NCBI GenBank assembly: GCA_050943935.1
Contig: JBMNQC010000002.1
Coordinates: forward strand, 62,001 to 126,000
Origin: Heteroscillospira sp050943935
GTDB lineage: Bacteria > Bacillota > Clostridia > Oscillospirales > Oscillospiraceae
DNA length: 64,000 nt
Direction of reading: 5' to 3'
The notes below the pieces were generated by a model. The model did not search any database. It was not told the origin of the DNA and saw only the letters and a list, made by a program, of their open reading frames with translations. Below are positions 33,069 to 41,394 of the stretch, piece after piece. The position numbers were made by a program, and so were the translations under genes. Each line of letters begins with the position of its first letter. Position 1 is the stretch's first letter.

Positions 33069-33098
33069 AAAGCCCCGGCTACTGTGAGCCGGGGCTTT
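33069..33098 (-). terminator. Terminator of the hemolysin III-type gene
   Basis: Perfect stem, AAAGCCCCGGCT / AGCCGGGGCTTT, with loop ACTGTG, followed on the minus strand by TTTTTGTC. Confidence 0.8.
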
Positions 33099-33112
33099 AA
33101 AAGCTCTGTTTT

Positions 33113-33778
33113 TTACGCCAGATAGCAGGTCTGGATAACATAGAAGTAATGTAATATGCTGCCCGCCAGAACGAACAGATGCCAAATAAAGTGCATATAC
33201 CGGGTCTTATTCATGGTATAAAATATTATTCCCACCGTATAGCATATTCCTCCGCCCACCAGCAGCCAAATCTGCGGCACCGTGGACACGGCCAGTAGTG
33301 GGCGTATTGCCAGCAGCGCCATCCAGCCCTCTACCACATACAGGGTCATACTCAGCTTTTTGAATCGCTCCAGGCTTATCAGGTTGCACACAATACCAAG
33401 CACAGAGCAGGCGGCTATAACAGCAAACAGGGGTATACCAATACTGTCCCGCAGAGCAACCAGGGTAATGGGGGCATAAGTCCCGGCAATGAGCAGGAAG
33501 ATGGAGCAGTGGTCCAGCACCCGCAGCTTGCGTTTAAGCTCCCGGCCGCGCACCGCATGATAAACGCAGGAGGCTGCGTACAGCACCGTGAGGCTAAGTC
33601 CGTATATAGCGGCGCCCACAACGCCCTGAGCCTGCATACCGGCCAGATAAAGCATAACAGCCGTGCCGGCTATGGCCAGCACCACACCGGAGCCATGGGA
33701 TATGGCATTCGCCAATTCCTCCCCCATGGTTTGAGGTCTGCATACAGCTGTTCTCGTCATTTCAATCAGCTCCTCCAA
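33113..33778 (-). CDS. Hemolysin III / TrhA family membrane protein (PAQR-like)
   Basis: A 221-residue protein with seven predicted membrane segments. The first part, GEELANAISHGSGVVLAIAG, and the last, FIWHLFVLAGSILHYFYV, carry the conserved histidines of the hemolysin III/PAQR superfamily. YAASCVYHAVRG is a further signature. Members act in membrane fluidity or zinc-dependent hydrolysis; haemolysis itself is not implied. It is divergent from a DUF1836 gene, with a perfect palindrome between. Confidence 0.9.
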   Translation of the reverse strand: MEELIEMTRTAVCRPQTMGEELANAISHGSGVVLAIAGTAVMLYLAGMQAQGVVGAAIYGLSLTVLYAASCVYHAVRGRELKRKLRVLDHCSIFLLIAGTYAPITLVALRDSIGIPLFAVIAACSVLGIVCNLISLERFKKLSMTLYVVEGWMALLAIRPLLAVSTVPQIWLLVGGGICYTVGIIFYTMNKTRYMHFIWHLFVLAGSILHYFYVIQTCYLA

Positions 33779-33791
33779 AACTATTATTGTT

Positions 33792-33816
33792 TAATCTAGT
33801 ATTTGATACTAGATTA
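33792..33816. promoter_or_regulatory. Perfect 11-bp-arm palindrome between hemolysin III and DUF1836 genes
   Basis: TAATCTAGTAT and its exact inverse ATACTAGATTA flank a TTG centre, 14 bp upstream of the hemolysin III start. This is a strong operator candidate; the divergent DUF1836 protein carries a MerR-like DNA-binding region and is the natural partner. Confidence 0.65.
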
Positions 33817-33872
33817 TCACATATACATTCGATTATCAAGAGATTTAAATATTAATTTTTATAGATTTTATG

Positions 33873-33902
33873 TTGATGAACAGATTTTATTTATGATATA
33901 AT
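33873..33902 (+). promoter_or_regulatory. Promoter of the DUF1836 gene
   Basis: TTGATG (33873-33878), 18-bp spacer, TATAAT (33897-33902), 30 bp before the start codon with RBS CGGAGG between. Confidence 0.65.
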
Positions 33903-33931
33903 CTATAGTAAATAAAAAAACGGAGGCAGAC

Positions 33932-34501
33932 ATGGACGAAAGCAACATGACTCAGCGGGAAAAATTGGCTCAATGGACTCAGCTTATGTCTGACCACAGG
34001 CTGCCGGCCTGGTCTGAGCTGCCGGATCTGGAGCTTTATATGGACCAGGTGGTGAGCCTGGTGAACCAGTATCTGAGCTACACGGGCCCCATGCTCGGCG
34101 AGGAAAAGGCCGTGACGCCCGCCATGATAAACAACTATGTAAAAATGGGTCTGCTGAAGTCCCCTGTGAAAAAGCGCTATCGCCGGACTCATCTGGCAAG
34201 TCTGGTGATGATATGTATACTCAAGCGCACCCTGAATATGTCCGCCATACAGCGGCTCCTGCCCGGAGAGCTGGACGAAGAGGAGGTGGCCGCCCTGTAT
34301 GAGTCCTTCCGTCTGAGCCGCCAGCAGGGCATAGAGACCATGTCCGCCCTTGTGCGCGACTGGAACAGCGAGTTGTTTTTTGACGACGGTGATGAGAGCG
34401 GCAAGATGCTTGTTATGCGTCTGACCGTAATGGCCAATATGCTAAAGATAAGCGCCGAAAAGCTCACCGGCGCCCCGGTTGAGAGCGGAAAAAAGAAATA
34501 A
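33932..34501 (+). CDS. DUF1836 domain-containing protein (putative regulator)
   Basis: A 189-residue protein. LPAWSELPDLELYMDQVVSLVNQYL and TPAMINNYVKMGLLKSPVKKRYRRTHLASLVMICILKRTL (quoted in parts) form the DUF1836 core, which resembles the MerR-type helix-turn-helix. Such proteins are widespread in Firmicutes and are thought to regulate nearby genes. The divergent hemolysin III gene and the palindrome between them suggest its target. Confidence 0.82.
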   Translation: MDESNMTQREKLAQWTQLMSDHRLPAWSELPDLELYMDQVVSLVNQYLSYTGPMLGEEKAVTPAMINNYVKMGLLKSPVKKRYRRTHLASLVMICILKRTLNMSAIQRLLPGELDEEEVAALYESFRLSRQQGIETMSALVRDWNSELFFDDGDESGKMLVMRLTVMANMLKISAEKLTGAPVESGKKK

Positions 34502-34534
34502 AAATGAGCCTGCTTGAAGCAGGCTCATTTTTTA
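34502..34534. terminator. Terminator between DUF1836 gene and spo0A
   Basis: Stem AAATGAGCCTGCTT / AGCAGGCTCATTT followed by TTTTATT, usable by both convergent genes. Confidence 0.85.
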
Positions 34535-35317
34535 TTATTTGTCCGCGGCCTTGCGGCGAAGGCTGAGGCAGTCGGCTATCATGGCGATGAACTCGCTGTT
34601 GGTGGGCTTACCCTTGATGTTTGAAACCGTGTAGCCAAAGAACTTCTGAAGAGTCTCCAGGTCGCCCCGGTCCCAGGCCACCTCTATGGCATGGCGTATT
34701 GCCCGCTCCACTCTTGACGGCGTGGTGCCGAATTTCTTAGCTACTGCCGGATACAGCACCTTGGTCACGGCGTTTATCACTTCCATATCGTTTATGGCCA
34801 GGATGATGGCCTCACGCAGATATTGATAACCTTTAATATGTGCAGGCACGCCTATCTCATGTATTACCTCAGTTACCACAGCCTCAAGACTGGGCTCATT
34901 TCTGAGTTCCGGCGCACCGGAGCCGCGGGTAAGGGCGTGGGAACGCATATCGCTGGCCAGGCGGATGCGGCTGAGTATGGACGCCGTATCGCAGGGCTTG
35001 GACAAAAACAGCGTCGCGCCCAGTTCCGAACACTTTGCCATAACGCTGTCTGTCACAAAGGCGCTGGTTACCACAACCGCCGGCTTCGTATCCAGCTCCG
35101 CCAGCTGCTGAAGCACACCGAAGCCATCCAGCTTTGGCAGCACCAGCTCCATCAGCAGCACATCCGGCTCATGCTCACGCACAAGCTCAATGGTCTGTCT
35201 GCCGTCTCCGGCAGAGGCCACCACCTCCATGTCCTCCTCATCGCTGATAATCTCCGTGAGTATGGTGCGAAAATCTTCATTTGAGTCTGCAATCAAAACT
35301 CGCAGTTTGCTTTCCAT
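34535..35317 (-). CDS. spo0A: Sporulation master regulator Spo0A (atypical receiver)
   Basis: A 260-residue response regulator. The C-terminal DNA-binding domain is classic Spo0A: SRVERAIRHAIEVAWDRGD and FFGYTVSNIKGKPTNSEFIA. The receiver domain (1-120) departs from the norm. The phosphoacceptor Asp, found in PDVLxxD of Bacillus Spo0A, is Glu57 here (PDVLLMELVLPKLDG). The acidic pair DD near the N terminus is D11-S12. The switch region T84/S85 and Lys107 (SKPCD) remain. Either the protein is not regulated by phosphorelay or Glu mimics phosphorylation. 0A-like boxes lie upstream. Confidence 0.95.
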   Translation of the reverse strand: MESKLRVLIADSNEDFRTILTEIISDEEDMEVVASAGDGRQTIELVREHEPDVLLMELVLPKLDGFGVLQQLAELDTKPAVVVTSAFVTDSVMAKCSELGATLFLSKPCDTASILSRIRLASDMRSHALTRGSGAPELRNEPSLEAVVTEVIHEIGVPAHIKGYQYLREAIILAINDMEVINAVTKVLYPAVAKKFGTTPSRVERAIRHAIEVAWDRGDLETLQKFFGYTVSNIKGKPTNSEFIAMIADCLSLRRKAADK

Positions 35318-35470
35318 AGAATTTTTCTCCTCCGAATATTTCCAATTGACGACCGCAATTTCTCTCTCAGCTGAGCGCCTGTTATGTTTTTTAATTTACC
35401 ACAGCTTGCGAACAGTTGCAACAAATATTTGTGAATTTTCACATATTTTTGCCGTCTATTTTCAGCTTAT

Positions 35471-35500
35471 TTCGACAATATTTTCAATAATTAAGTCGAA
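35471..35500 (-). promoter_or_regulatory. 0A-box-like sites upstream of spo0A
   Basis: TTCGACA at 35471-35477 is the exact inverse of the Spo0A box TGTCGAA. A near-match AGTCGAA lies at 35494-35500 on the plus strand. They are 154-183 bp upstream of spo0A and suggest autoregulation, as in Bacillus. The 35318-35596 gap holds no gene. Confidence 0.55.
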
Positions 35501-35557
35501 TCGTGGTATCAAAAGTCATCTATAGTCGGATTTAATCGAATAAAAAAGCACAAAAAA

Positions 35558-35591
35558 CGCCCCGTCCGCTCCAAGCCGGAGCAGCGGGGCG
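35558..35591 (-). terminator. Terminator of the pyr operon
   Basis: Stem CGCCCCG with inner GCTCC / GGAGC and outer CGGGGCG just after pyrI, then a TTTTTTG run on the minus strand. Confidence 0.8.
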
Positions 35592-35596
35592 AATTT

Positions 35597-36022
35597 CTAA
35601 AGGCGATTTTTAGCCTTACTCTCGCAGTAAATGCATCTGTAAACGCCCTTTTCTCTGTCTACCAGCTTAAAGGTGTGGGGCAGTTCCTGCTCCACGGATG
35701 TGATGCAGCGTGGATTGCGGCAATGGATAACTCCGGTAACAGTCTCCGGCAGTTCAAGATGCAGACGGCTGACCTTTACGCCGTTTTTTATTATATTCAC
35801 GGTGATGCCCGGGTCTATATAGCCCAGCACATCCAGGTCTATATCTATGACCTCGCATATTTTAAGTATATCCTTCTTGCCCATTTTGGCGCTCTCTGCG
35901 TTTTTGATGATGGCCACGGTGCAGTCCAGCTTGTCCAGACCCAGAATTTTATATATATCCATGGCCTTTCCGGCTGTGATATGGTCAAGAACAATACCGT
36001 TTGTGATGGGATTTACTATCAT
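35597..36022 (-). CDS. pyrI: Aspartate carbamoyltransferase regulatory subunit
   Basis: A 141-residue PyrI. The N-terminal allosteric domain has NGIVLDHITAGKAMDIYKIL, and the C-terminal zinc domain has four cysteines (CRNPRC and CIYC). It binds nucleotides and the PyrB trimers. It overlaps pyrB by 4 bp and closes the pyr operon. Confidence 0.95.
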   Translation of the reverse strand: MIVNPITNGIVLDHITAGKAMDIYKILGLDKLDCTVAIIKNAESAKMGKKDILKICEVIDIDLDVLGYIDPGITVNIIKNGVKVSRLHLELPETVTGVIHCRNPRCITSVEQELPHTFKLVDREKGVYRCIYCESKAKNRL

Positions 36023-36936
36023 TTCTGCACCCCCAGCATTTTCATAATAAGAGCCATGCGGATATAACGTCCGCAGAGCACCTGGCGGAAATAACAGGCT
36101 CTCGGGTCATCGTCCACCTCGGTGGATATCTCGTTTACACGGGGCAGCGGATGCAGAATGCTCAGATCTGCACGGGCGTTTTTCAGCTTGTCCAGATTCA
36201 GGATGTAGCTGTCCTTCAGCCGGATATAATCGGCCTCGTTGAAAAAGCGCTCACGCTGTACACGGGTCATATAGAGGATATCCAGTCCCGGCATAGCCTC
36301 TTCCAGGTCCTGGGTCTCCACATAGTCTATGCCGTTCCTGTCCAGCAGGTCCTGGCGCAGGTACTCGGGTATCATCAGCTCCTGGGGAGAGATGCACACG
36401 AAGCGCACATTCTCATAGCGGCTCATGGCGCTCATGAGGGAGTGGACGGTGCGGCCGAACTTCAGGTCGCCGCACAGGCCGACGGTCAGGTCATGCAGCC
36501 GTCCCTTTTCACGCTGGATGGTGAGCAGGTCGGTGAGGGTCTGGGTGGGGTGGTTGTGTCCGCCGTCGCCTGCGTTTATGATGGGAACGCCGGACTTCAT
36601 GGCGGCCACCATTGGGGCGCCCTCCTTGGGATGGCGCATTGCAATAATGTCCGCGTAGCAGCTGACGGTACGCACAGTATCGCTCACGCTCTCGCCCTTG
36701 GCCGCAGAGGAGGAGCTGGCCTCTGAGAAACCCAGCACCTCGCCGCCCAGATGTATCATAGCGGACTCAAAGCTCAGGCGGGTGCGGGTACTTGGCTCAA
36801 AAAACAGCGTGGCCAGCACTTTGCCGCTGCATACCCGGCTGTAGGCCTCAGGGTTTGCGGCAATATCGTTAGCAGCGGCGATAAGCTCATCGATTTCTTC
36901 AACGCTCAGGTCCAGAATATCGATCAGATGCTTCAT
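36019..36936 (-). CDS. pyrB: Aspartate carbamoyltransferase catalytic subunit
   Basis: A 305-residue enzyme forming N-carbamoyl-aspartate. The carbamoyl-phosphate motif FFEPSTRTRLSFESAM, INAGDGGHNHPTQTLTDLLT and ILHPLPRVNEIS are intact. It abuts pyrE (shared base at 36936) and is coupled to pyrI. Confidence 0.96.
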   Translation of the reverse strand: MKHLIDILDLSVEEIDELIAAANDIAANPEAYSRVCSGKVLATLFFEPSTRTRLSFESAMIHLGGEVLGFSEASSSSAAKGESVSDTVRTVSCYADIIAMRHPKEGAPMVAAMKSGVPIINAGDGGHNHPTQTLTDLLTIQREKGRLHDLTVGLCGDLKFGRTVHSLMSAMSRYENVRFVCISPQELMIPEYLRQDLLDRNGIDYVETQDLEEAMPGLDILYMTRVQRERFFNEADYIRLKDSYILNLDKLKNARADLSILHPLPRVNEISTEVDDDPRACYFRQVLCGRYIRMALIMKMLGVQK

Positions 36937-37574
36937 TATTTTGCGCCTCCTATCCAGCTCTCGTCGCTGGGATTGTTGCGGAAGGCGATAAGGCGGCGGA
37001 TATCCTCGGGCTTAATGTAGCCCTCGTCGGCGGCCACCTGGGCGATGGTGTCGAAATCGGTGAGGCTGACGTTTTTGACCTCATTGGCCTCCAGACGCTC
37101 CAGCCCCTTCTTCATGCCGTAGGTGAAGATGCTCACAACGCCCAGCACCTGGGCGCCGAACTCCCGCAGAGCCTCAACGACCTCTATGACGCTGCCGCCG
37201 GTGGAGATGAGGTCCTCAACCACCACTACCTTCTGGCCGGGCAGGAGCTTGCCCTCTATGCGGTTCTGACGGCCGTGGTCCTTGTTGCCGCTGCGGACAT
37301 AGCCCATGGGCAGACCCATGATGTGGCCGACTATGGCGGCGTGGGCAATACCGGCGGTGGAAGTGCCCATGAGCACCTCGCAGTCGGGATAATAGGCCTT
37401 CACATTCTCGGCCAGAGCGTTTTCCACATCGCAGCGCACCTTTACGTCGGTGAGGGTAAGGCGGTTGTCGCAGTACACGGGGCTTTTGATACCGCTGGCC
37501 CAGGTAAAAGGCTCGTCGGGACGGAAGAACACGGCTCCTATGGAGAGCAGATCCTTGGCAATAAGCTTTTTCAT
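36936..37574 (-). CDS. pyrE: Orotate phosphoribosyltransferase
   Basis: A 212-residue type I PRTase that makes OMP from orotate and PRPP. The PRPP motif is VVVVEDLISTGGSVIEVVE; GTSTAGIAHAAIVGHIM is also typical. It lies 21 bp after pyrF in the direction of transcription, with RBS AAAGGAG. Confidence 0.95.
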   Translation of the reverse strand: MKKLIAKDLLSIGAVFFRPDEPFTWASGIKSPVYCDNRLTLTDVKVRCDVENALAENVKAYYPDCEVLMGTSTAGIAHAAIVGHIMGLPMGYVRSGNKDHGRQNRIEGKLLPGQKVVVVEDLISTGGSVIEVVEALREFGAQVLGVVSIFTYGMKKGLERLEANEVKNVSLTDFDTIAQVAADEGYIKPEDIRRLIAFRNNPSDESWIGGAK

Positions 37575-37595
37575 TATGTAAAAATCTCCTTTGAT

Positions 37596-38294
37596 TTAAC
37601 CTACAAATTCACTTACGCAGCGGCGGTATGCTGCTACAGGGTCCTCGGCCTTTGTGATGGGACGGCCCACGACTATGTAGTCGCTGCCCAGCTCCCGGGC
37701 GCGGGCGGGGGTGGCAACACGGACCTGGTCGCCCTTGTCGCCGTCGGCAAAGCGGACGCCGGGAGTAACGGTGAGGAACTTGTCTCCGCAGCGCTCATGG
37801 ACGCTGCCGGCCTCCAGTGGAGAGCAGACCACGCCGTCCAGACCGGCATCGGCGGCGTTTTTGGCGTATTTCAGCACAACTTCCTCCAGCTTCTCGTTTA
37901 TGAGCAGCTCTTCCTCCATGCGCTCCTGGCTGGTGGAGGTGAGCTGAGTGACGGCTATAAGCAGAGGGCGGCTGCCGTCGGGGCGCACCAGCCCCTCCAG
38001 AGCGGCCTCCATCATGGCGCGGGTACCGGCGGCGTGGAGATTCACCATATCCACGTCCAGAGCGGACAGCACGCTCATGGCCTGCTTCACGGTGTTGGGG
38101 ATATCGTGAAGCTTCAGATCCAGAAAAATCTTGTGACCTCTGGCCTTTATTTCACGGACTATCTGGGCGCCCTCGGCATAGAAAAGCTCCATGCCTATTT
38201 TGACATATGGCTTCTCCTCTTTGAAGTTATCCAGAAAGTTAAGAACCTCCGTACGGGATGAAAAATCGCAGGCTATGATTACGTCCTTACCCAT
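37596..38294 (-). CDS. pyrF: Orotidine 5'-phosphate decarboxylase
   Basis: A 232-residue group I OMP decarboxylase. The active-site motif FLDLKLHDIPNTVK carries the Lys-Asp network, and VTPGVRFADG and VVGRPITKAEDP complete the phosphate-binding barrel. It overlaps pyrD by 8 bp. Confidence 0.96.
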   Translation of the reverse strand: MGKDVIIACDFSSRTEVLNFLDNFKEEKPYVKIGMELFYAEGAQIVREIKARGHKIFLDLKLHDIPNTVKQAMSVLSALDVDMVNLHAAGTRAMMEAALEGLVRPDGSRPLLIAVTQLTSTSQERMEEELLINEKLEEVVLKYAKNAADAGLDGVVCSPLEAGSVHERCGDKFLTVTPGVRFADGDKGDQVRVATPARARELGSDYIVVGRPITKAEDPVAAYRRCVSEFVG

Positions 38295-39204
38295 TATGTG
38301 CTCCTCCTATGATATCTTTCAGACTGCTGATGCCGTATTTCTCCATGGCGGCGGGAAGCGCTGCCAGAATCTCACGGCTGGCGTAGGGGTTTACCAGGTT
38401 CATGGCGCCTATCTCAACGGCGCTGGCGCCGGCCAGCATCATCTCTATAACGTCCTCTGCGCTGGCCACGCCGCCCATGCCTATTATGGGAATTTTGACG
38501 GCGTCGTAGACCTGATACACCATACGCACGGCTACGGGGAAGATGGCGGGTCCGGAAAAGCCGCCCATCTTGTTGGCCAGCACGGGCTTCTTGGTCTTGA
38601 GGTCTATGCGCATGCCCAGCATGGTGTTTATCATGCTCAGACCGTCCGCGCCCGCGTCCTCGCAGGCCTTGGCTATGGAGACTATGTCGGACACGTTGGG
38701 AGAGAGCTTTATGAACACGGGCTTGGTGCACACCTTTTTCACCGCGGCGGTTATCTCGGCCGCGGACTCCGGGGTAGTGCCGAAGCTCATGCCGCCGCCG
38801 TGCACGTTGGGGCAGCTCACGTTCACCTCAATGAGCCCCACCTGCTCCTGAGCGCTTATCTTCCCGCAGCACTCCACATACTCGTCCCTGGAGAAGCCGC
38901 TTATATTGGCTATCACGGGCTTATGGAAAACCTTTGCCAGCTTGGGCAGTTCCTCGGATATGACCCTGTCAATACCGGGATTCTGAAGGCCCACGCAGTT
39001 TATCATGCCGGATGTGCACTCGGCTATGCGGGGGGTGGGATTGCCGAAGCGCTCCTCCCTGGTAGTGCCCTTGAAAGAGAAGCTGCCCAGGCAGTTTATA
39101 TCGTACAGCTCGGCGAACTCATAGCCGTAGCCGAAGGTTCCGCTGGCGGGGATTATGGGGTTATCCAGCTCCAGCCCGGCGAGATTTACTTTCAGGTCTA
39201 CCAT
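38287..39204 (-). CDS. pyrD: Dihydroorotate dehydrogenase B, catalytic subunit
   Basis: A 305-residue FMN enzyme of class 1B, NAD-linked through PyrK. Motifs are IPASGTFGYGYEFAELYD, EVNVSCPNVHGGG (active-site Cys), IIGMGGVASAEDVIEMMLAGA. It overlaps pyrK by 7 bp, as expected for the heterotetramer partners. Confidence 0.96.
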   Translation of the reverse strand: MVDLKVNLAGLELDNPIIPASGTFGYGYEFAELYDINCLGSFSFKGTTREERFGNPTPRIAECTSGMINCVGLQNPGIDRVISEELPKLAKVFHKPVIANISGFSRDEYVECCGKISAQEQVGLIEVNVSCPNVHGGGMSFGTTPESAAEITAAVKKVCTKPVFIKLSPNVSDIVSIAKACEDAGADGLSMINTMLGMRIDLKTKKPVLANKMGGFSGPAIFPVAVRMVYQVYDAVKIPIIGMGGVASAEDVIEMMLAGASAVEIGAMNLVNPYASREILAALPAAMEKYGISSLKDIIGGAHNG

Positions 39205-39929
39205 ATCAGCATCTCCTTTTCAAAGATGGGGCCGTCCTTGCAGACCCGCTTGGGTCCCACTATGGTCTGGCAGGAGCAGCCCATGCAGGCGCCGAAGCCG
39301 CAGCCCATGCGCTCTTCAAAGCTGAACTGTCCCGACACATCGGTGGCTTTGTAAACGGCCTTGAGCATAGGCTCCGGGCCGCAGGTACAGAAATAGTCAA
39401 AGTCCGCCTGCTTCATGGCGTCGGTGACGAAGCCCTTGACTCCGGCGCTGCCGTCCACCGTAGAGATTATCACATTGCAGCCCAGGTCCACAAATCCCTT
39501 GGAGAGGATTATCTCGCTCTTGGAATTGAAACCCAGTACGGCGGTGACGTCCTTTCCCTCGGCAATGAGGCGCTTGGCCAAACCGTAGAGGGGAGGCACA
39601 CCCACACCGCCGCCTATGACGGCGGTTTTCTGGGGGCACTTGGAGGTATCGAAGCCGTTACCGAGGCCGGAGAGCACCTCCAGCTTCTTTCCGGCGAACA
39701 GGCGGCTGAGCCTGTCGGTACCACGGCCCACGACCTTGTAAATTATGGTCAGTCCGCCGTAATCCCAGTCACAGACGGAAATGGGCCGGCGCAGGAAATA
39801 GCCCTCCATGGCTATATTGATGAACTGGCCGGGGCGCGTGATGGCGCTGGTATCGCCCCCAAGGCGCATCTGATAAATATCCTCGGTGAGGGGGATGTTT
39901 TCAACTATCATATAGGTGGTTTTAATCAC
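39198..39929 (-). CDS. pyrK: Dihydroorotate dehydrogenase B, electron transfer subunit
   Basis: A 243-residue FAD/[2Fe-2S] protein. GTG 39929 is chosen: AGGAGAG precedes it and it overlaps the pyrC stop as GTGA. FAD-binding RRPISVCDW, NAD-binding GGGVGVPPLYGLAKRL and a C-terminal cluster-binding set (MGCGFGACMGCSC and a later Cys) are visible. It passes electrons from PyrD to NAD. Confidence 0.95.
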   Translation of the reverse strand: MIKTTYMIVENIPLTEDIYQMRLGGDTSAITRPGQFINIAMEGYFLRRPISVCDWDYGGLTIIYKVVGRGTDRLSRLFAGKKLEVLSGLGNGFDTSKCPQKTAVIGGGVGVPPLYGLAKRLIAEGKDVTAVLGFNSKSEIILSKGFVDLGCNVIISTVDGSAGVKGFVTDAMKQADFDYFCTCGPEPMLKAVYKATDVSGQFSFEERMGCGFGACMGCSCQTIVGPKRVCKDGPIFEKEMLIW

Positions 39930-41209
39930 AGTTCTCTCTCCTTCCAAACCTCTTCACCGCCCACAAGTGTGAGCAGGCATCTGCCGAACAGCTCTTTTCC
40001 GGTGAAAGGCGTGGCCCTGCCCATGGACAGGAACTCATCCGGGTCGACTCTGTAGCTCTCGGCAAGGTCAAATACCGTCAGGTCAGCGCTCTCACCCTTT
40101 TTAAGCTCCGAGCCTATCCCGAAGCGCCGCATAGGGGCGCCGTGCATAAGGTCTATGAGCTTTTCCAGGCTGAGCTTTCCGGTTTTTACCAGACCTGTAT
40201 AGCAGGCGGCAAAGCTGGTCTCCAGCCCCACTACGCCCATCAGGCTTTTTTCCAGACCCCTGCCCTTTTCCTCGGCGGAGTGGGGGGCGTGGTCAGTAAT
40301 TATCATATCCACGGTGCCGTCCAGCAGGCCCTCCACAAGGGCGTCCCTGTCCCGGGCTGCGCGGATGGGGGGATTCATTTTGAATCTGCCGTCCTCCTCC
40401 AGCTCCTCATCGCACATGGTGAGGTAGTGGGGGCCGGTCTCGCAGGTTACGTCCAGCCCCGCAGCCTTGGCCCGGCGTATAAGCTCCACGCTCTCGGCGG
40501 CGGACATATGGCAGACGTGGTAGGCGCAGCCTGTCTCACGGACAAGCTCCACATCCCGCTCTATCTGTCCCCACTCGCTCTCGGAGCTGATGCCGCCGTG
40601 GCCGTGCCGGGCGGCGTAAACGCCGTCGTATATGCAGCCGCCGGTGAGCAGAGCCTCCACCTCGCAGTGGGAGACTATGATACGGCCCAGCCTTTTGGCC
40701 TCGGCCATGGCCTTTTTCATCATTTCCGGGTCCTGAACTCCCCGGCCGTCATCGGAAAAGCCCTTCACATAGGGGGCCATATCCGCCATATCCGCCAAAA
40801 CATCGCCCCTCTGTCCCATTGTGATGGAGCCGTAGGGATAGACGTGTACCACGGCGTCACGCTCTATTATGTCCAGCTCCTCGCGCAGATGCTCCAGAGT
40901 ATCCGGCACGGGGCGCAGATTTGGCATGGCGCACACGCTGGTAAATCCGCCTCTGGCAGCGGCCAGAGTGCCGGTGCGTATGGTCTCTTTATAGGAAAAG
41001 CCCGGCTCTCTTAAATGCACATGAACATCTGAAAGGCCGGGCAATACGACGCAATCGCGATTTGAAAAATCAAAAACAAGCCCATCAAAATGGGCGCCTG
41101 CATCGATGGAAGGAGCTATATCGGCAATAATGCCGCCGTCTGTCAGAACATCTGCATTCCGAAACGCGCCGCAGGTAAACACACGGGCGTTTTTTATCAG
41201 CTTCTTCAA
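39926..41209 (-). CDS. pyrC: Dihydroorotase
   Basis: A 427-residue amidohydrolase; TTG 41209 follows AAAGGAGG. Metal-binding DVHVHLREPGFSYKE, the carboxylated-Lys region and IITDHAPHSAEEKGRG identify class I dihydroorotase. First gene of the operon pyrC-K-D-F-E-B-I. Carbamoyl-phosphate synthetase genes are not in the window. Confidence 0.95.
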   Translation of the reverse strand: MKKLIKNARVFTCGAFRNADVLTDGGIIADIAPSIDAGAHFDGLVFDFSNRDCVVLPGLSDVHVHLREPGFSYKETIRTGTLAAARGGFTSVCAMPNLRPVPDTLEHLREELDIIERDAVVHVYPYGSITMGQRGDVLADMADMAPYVKGFSDDGRGVQDPEMMKKAMAEAKRLGRIIVSHCEVEALLTGGCIYDGVYAARHGHGGISSESEWGQIERDVELVRETGCAYHVCHMSAAESVELIRRAKAAGLDVTCETGPHYLTMCDEELEEDGRFKMNPPIRAARDRDALVEGLLDGTVDMIITDHAPHSAEEKGRGLEKSLMGVVGLETSFAACYTGLVKTGKLSLEKLIDLMHGAPMRRFGIGSELKKGESADLTVFDLAESYRVDPDEFLSMGRATPFTGKELFGRCLLTLVGGEEVWKEREL

Positions 41210-41252
41210 TGCCTCTTCCTCCTTTGAAAACTACATTCTTTTCTAACTTAAT

Positions 41253-41281
41253 ATTGTAAAATAGGAGTCGTATTTTGTCAA
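41253..41281 (-). promoter_or_regulatory. Promoter of the pyr operon
   Basis: Minus strand TTGACA (41281-41276), 17-bp spacer, TACAAT (41258-41253). The 5' leader is only about 37 nt, too short for a PyrR attenuator. Confidence 0.8.
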
Positions 41282-41394
41282 CCGGGAGCGGCAACGAAAA
41301 TTTTGAAAAAAACTCCAAACTTTTAATGGAACTTTTTCGCCTCCGCTGCGTCTAAGTTTATATACCCCAGAAACATCCAGGAGGTCGTTTTTTG

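Noticed and set aside
41210..41281. PyrR-type attenuator before pyrC
   Set aside because: The promoter leaves a leader of only ~37 nt with no terminator hairpin.
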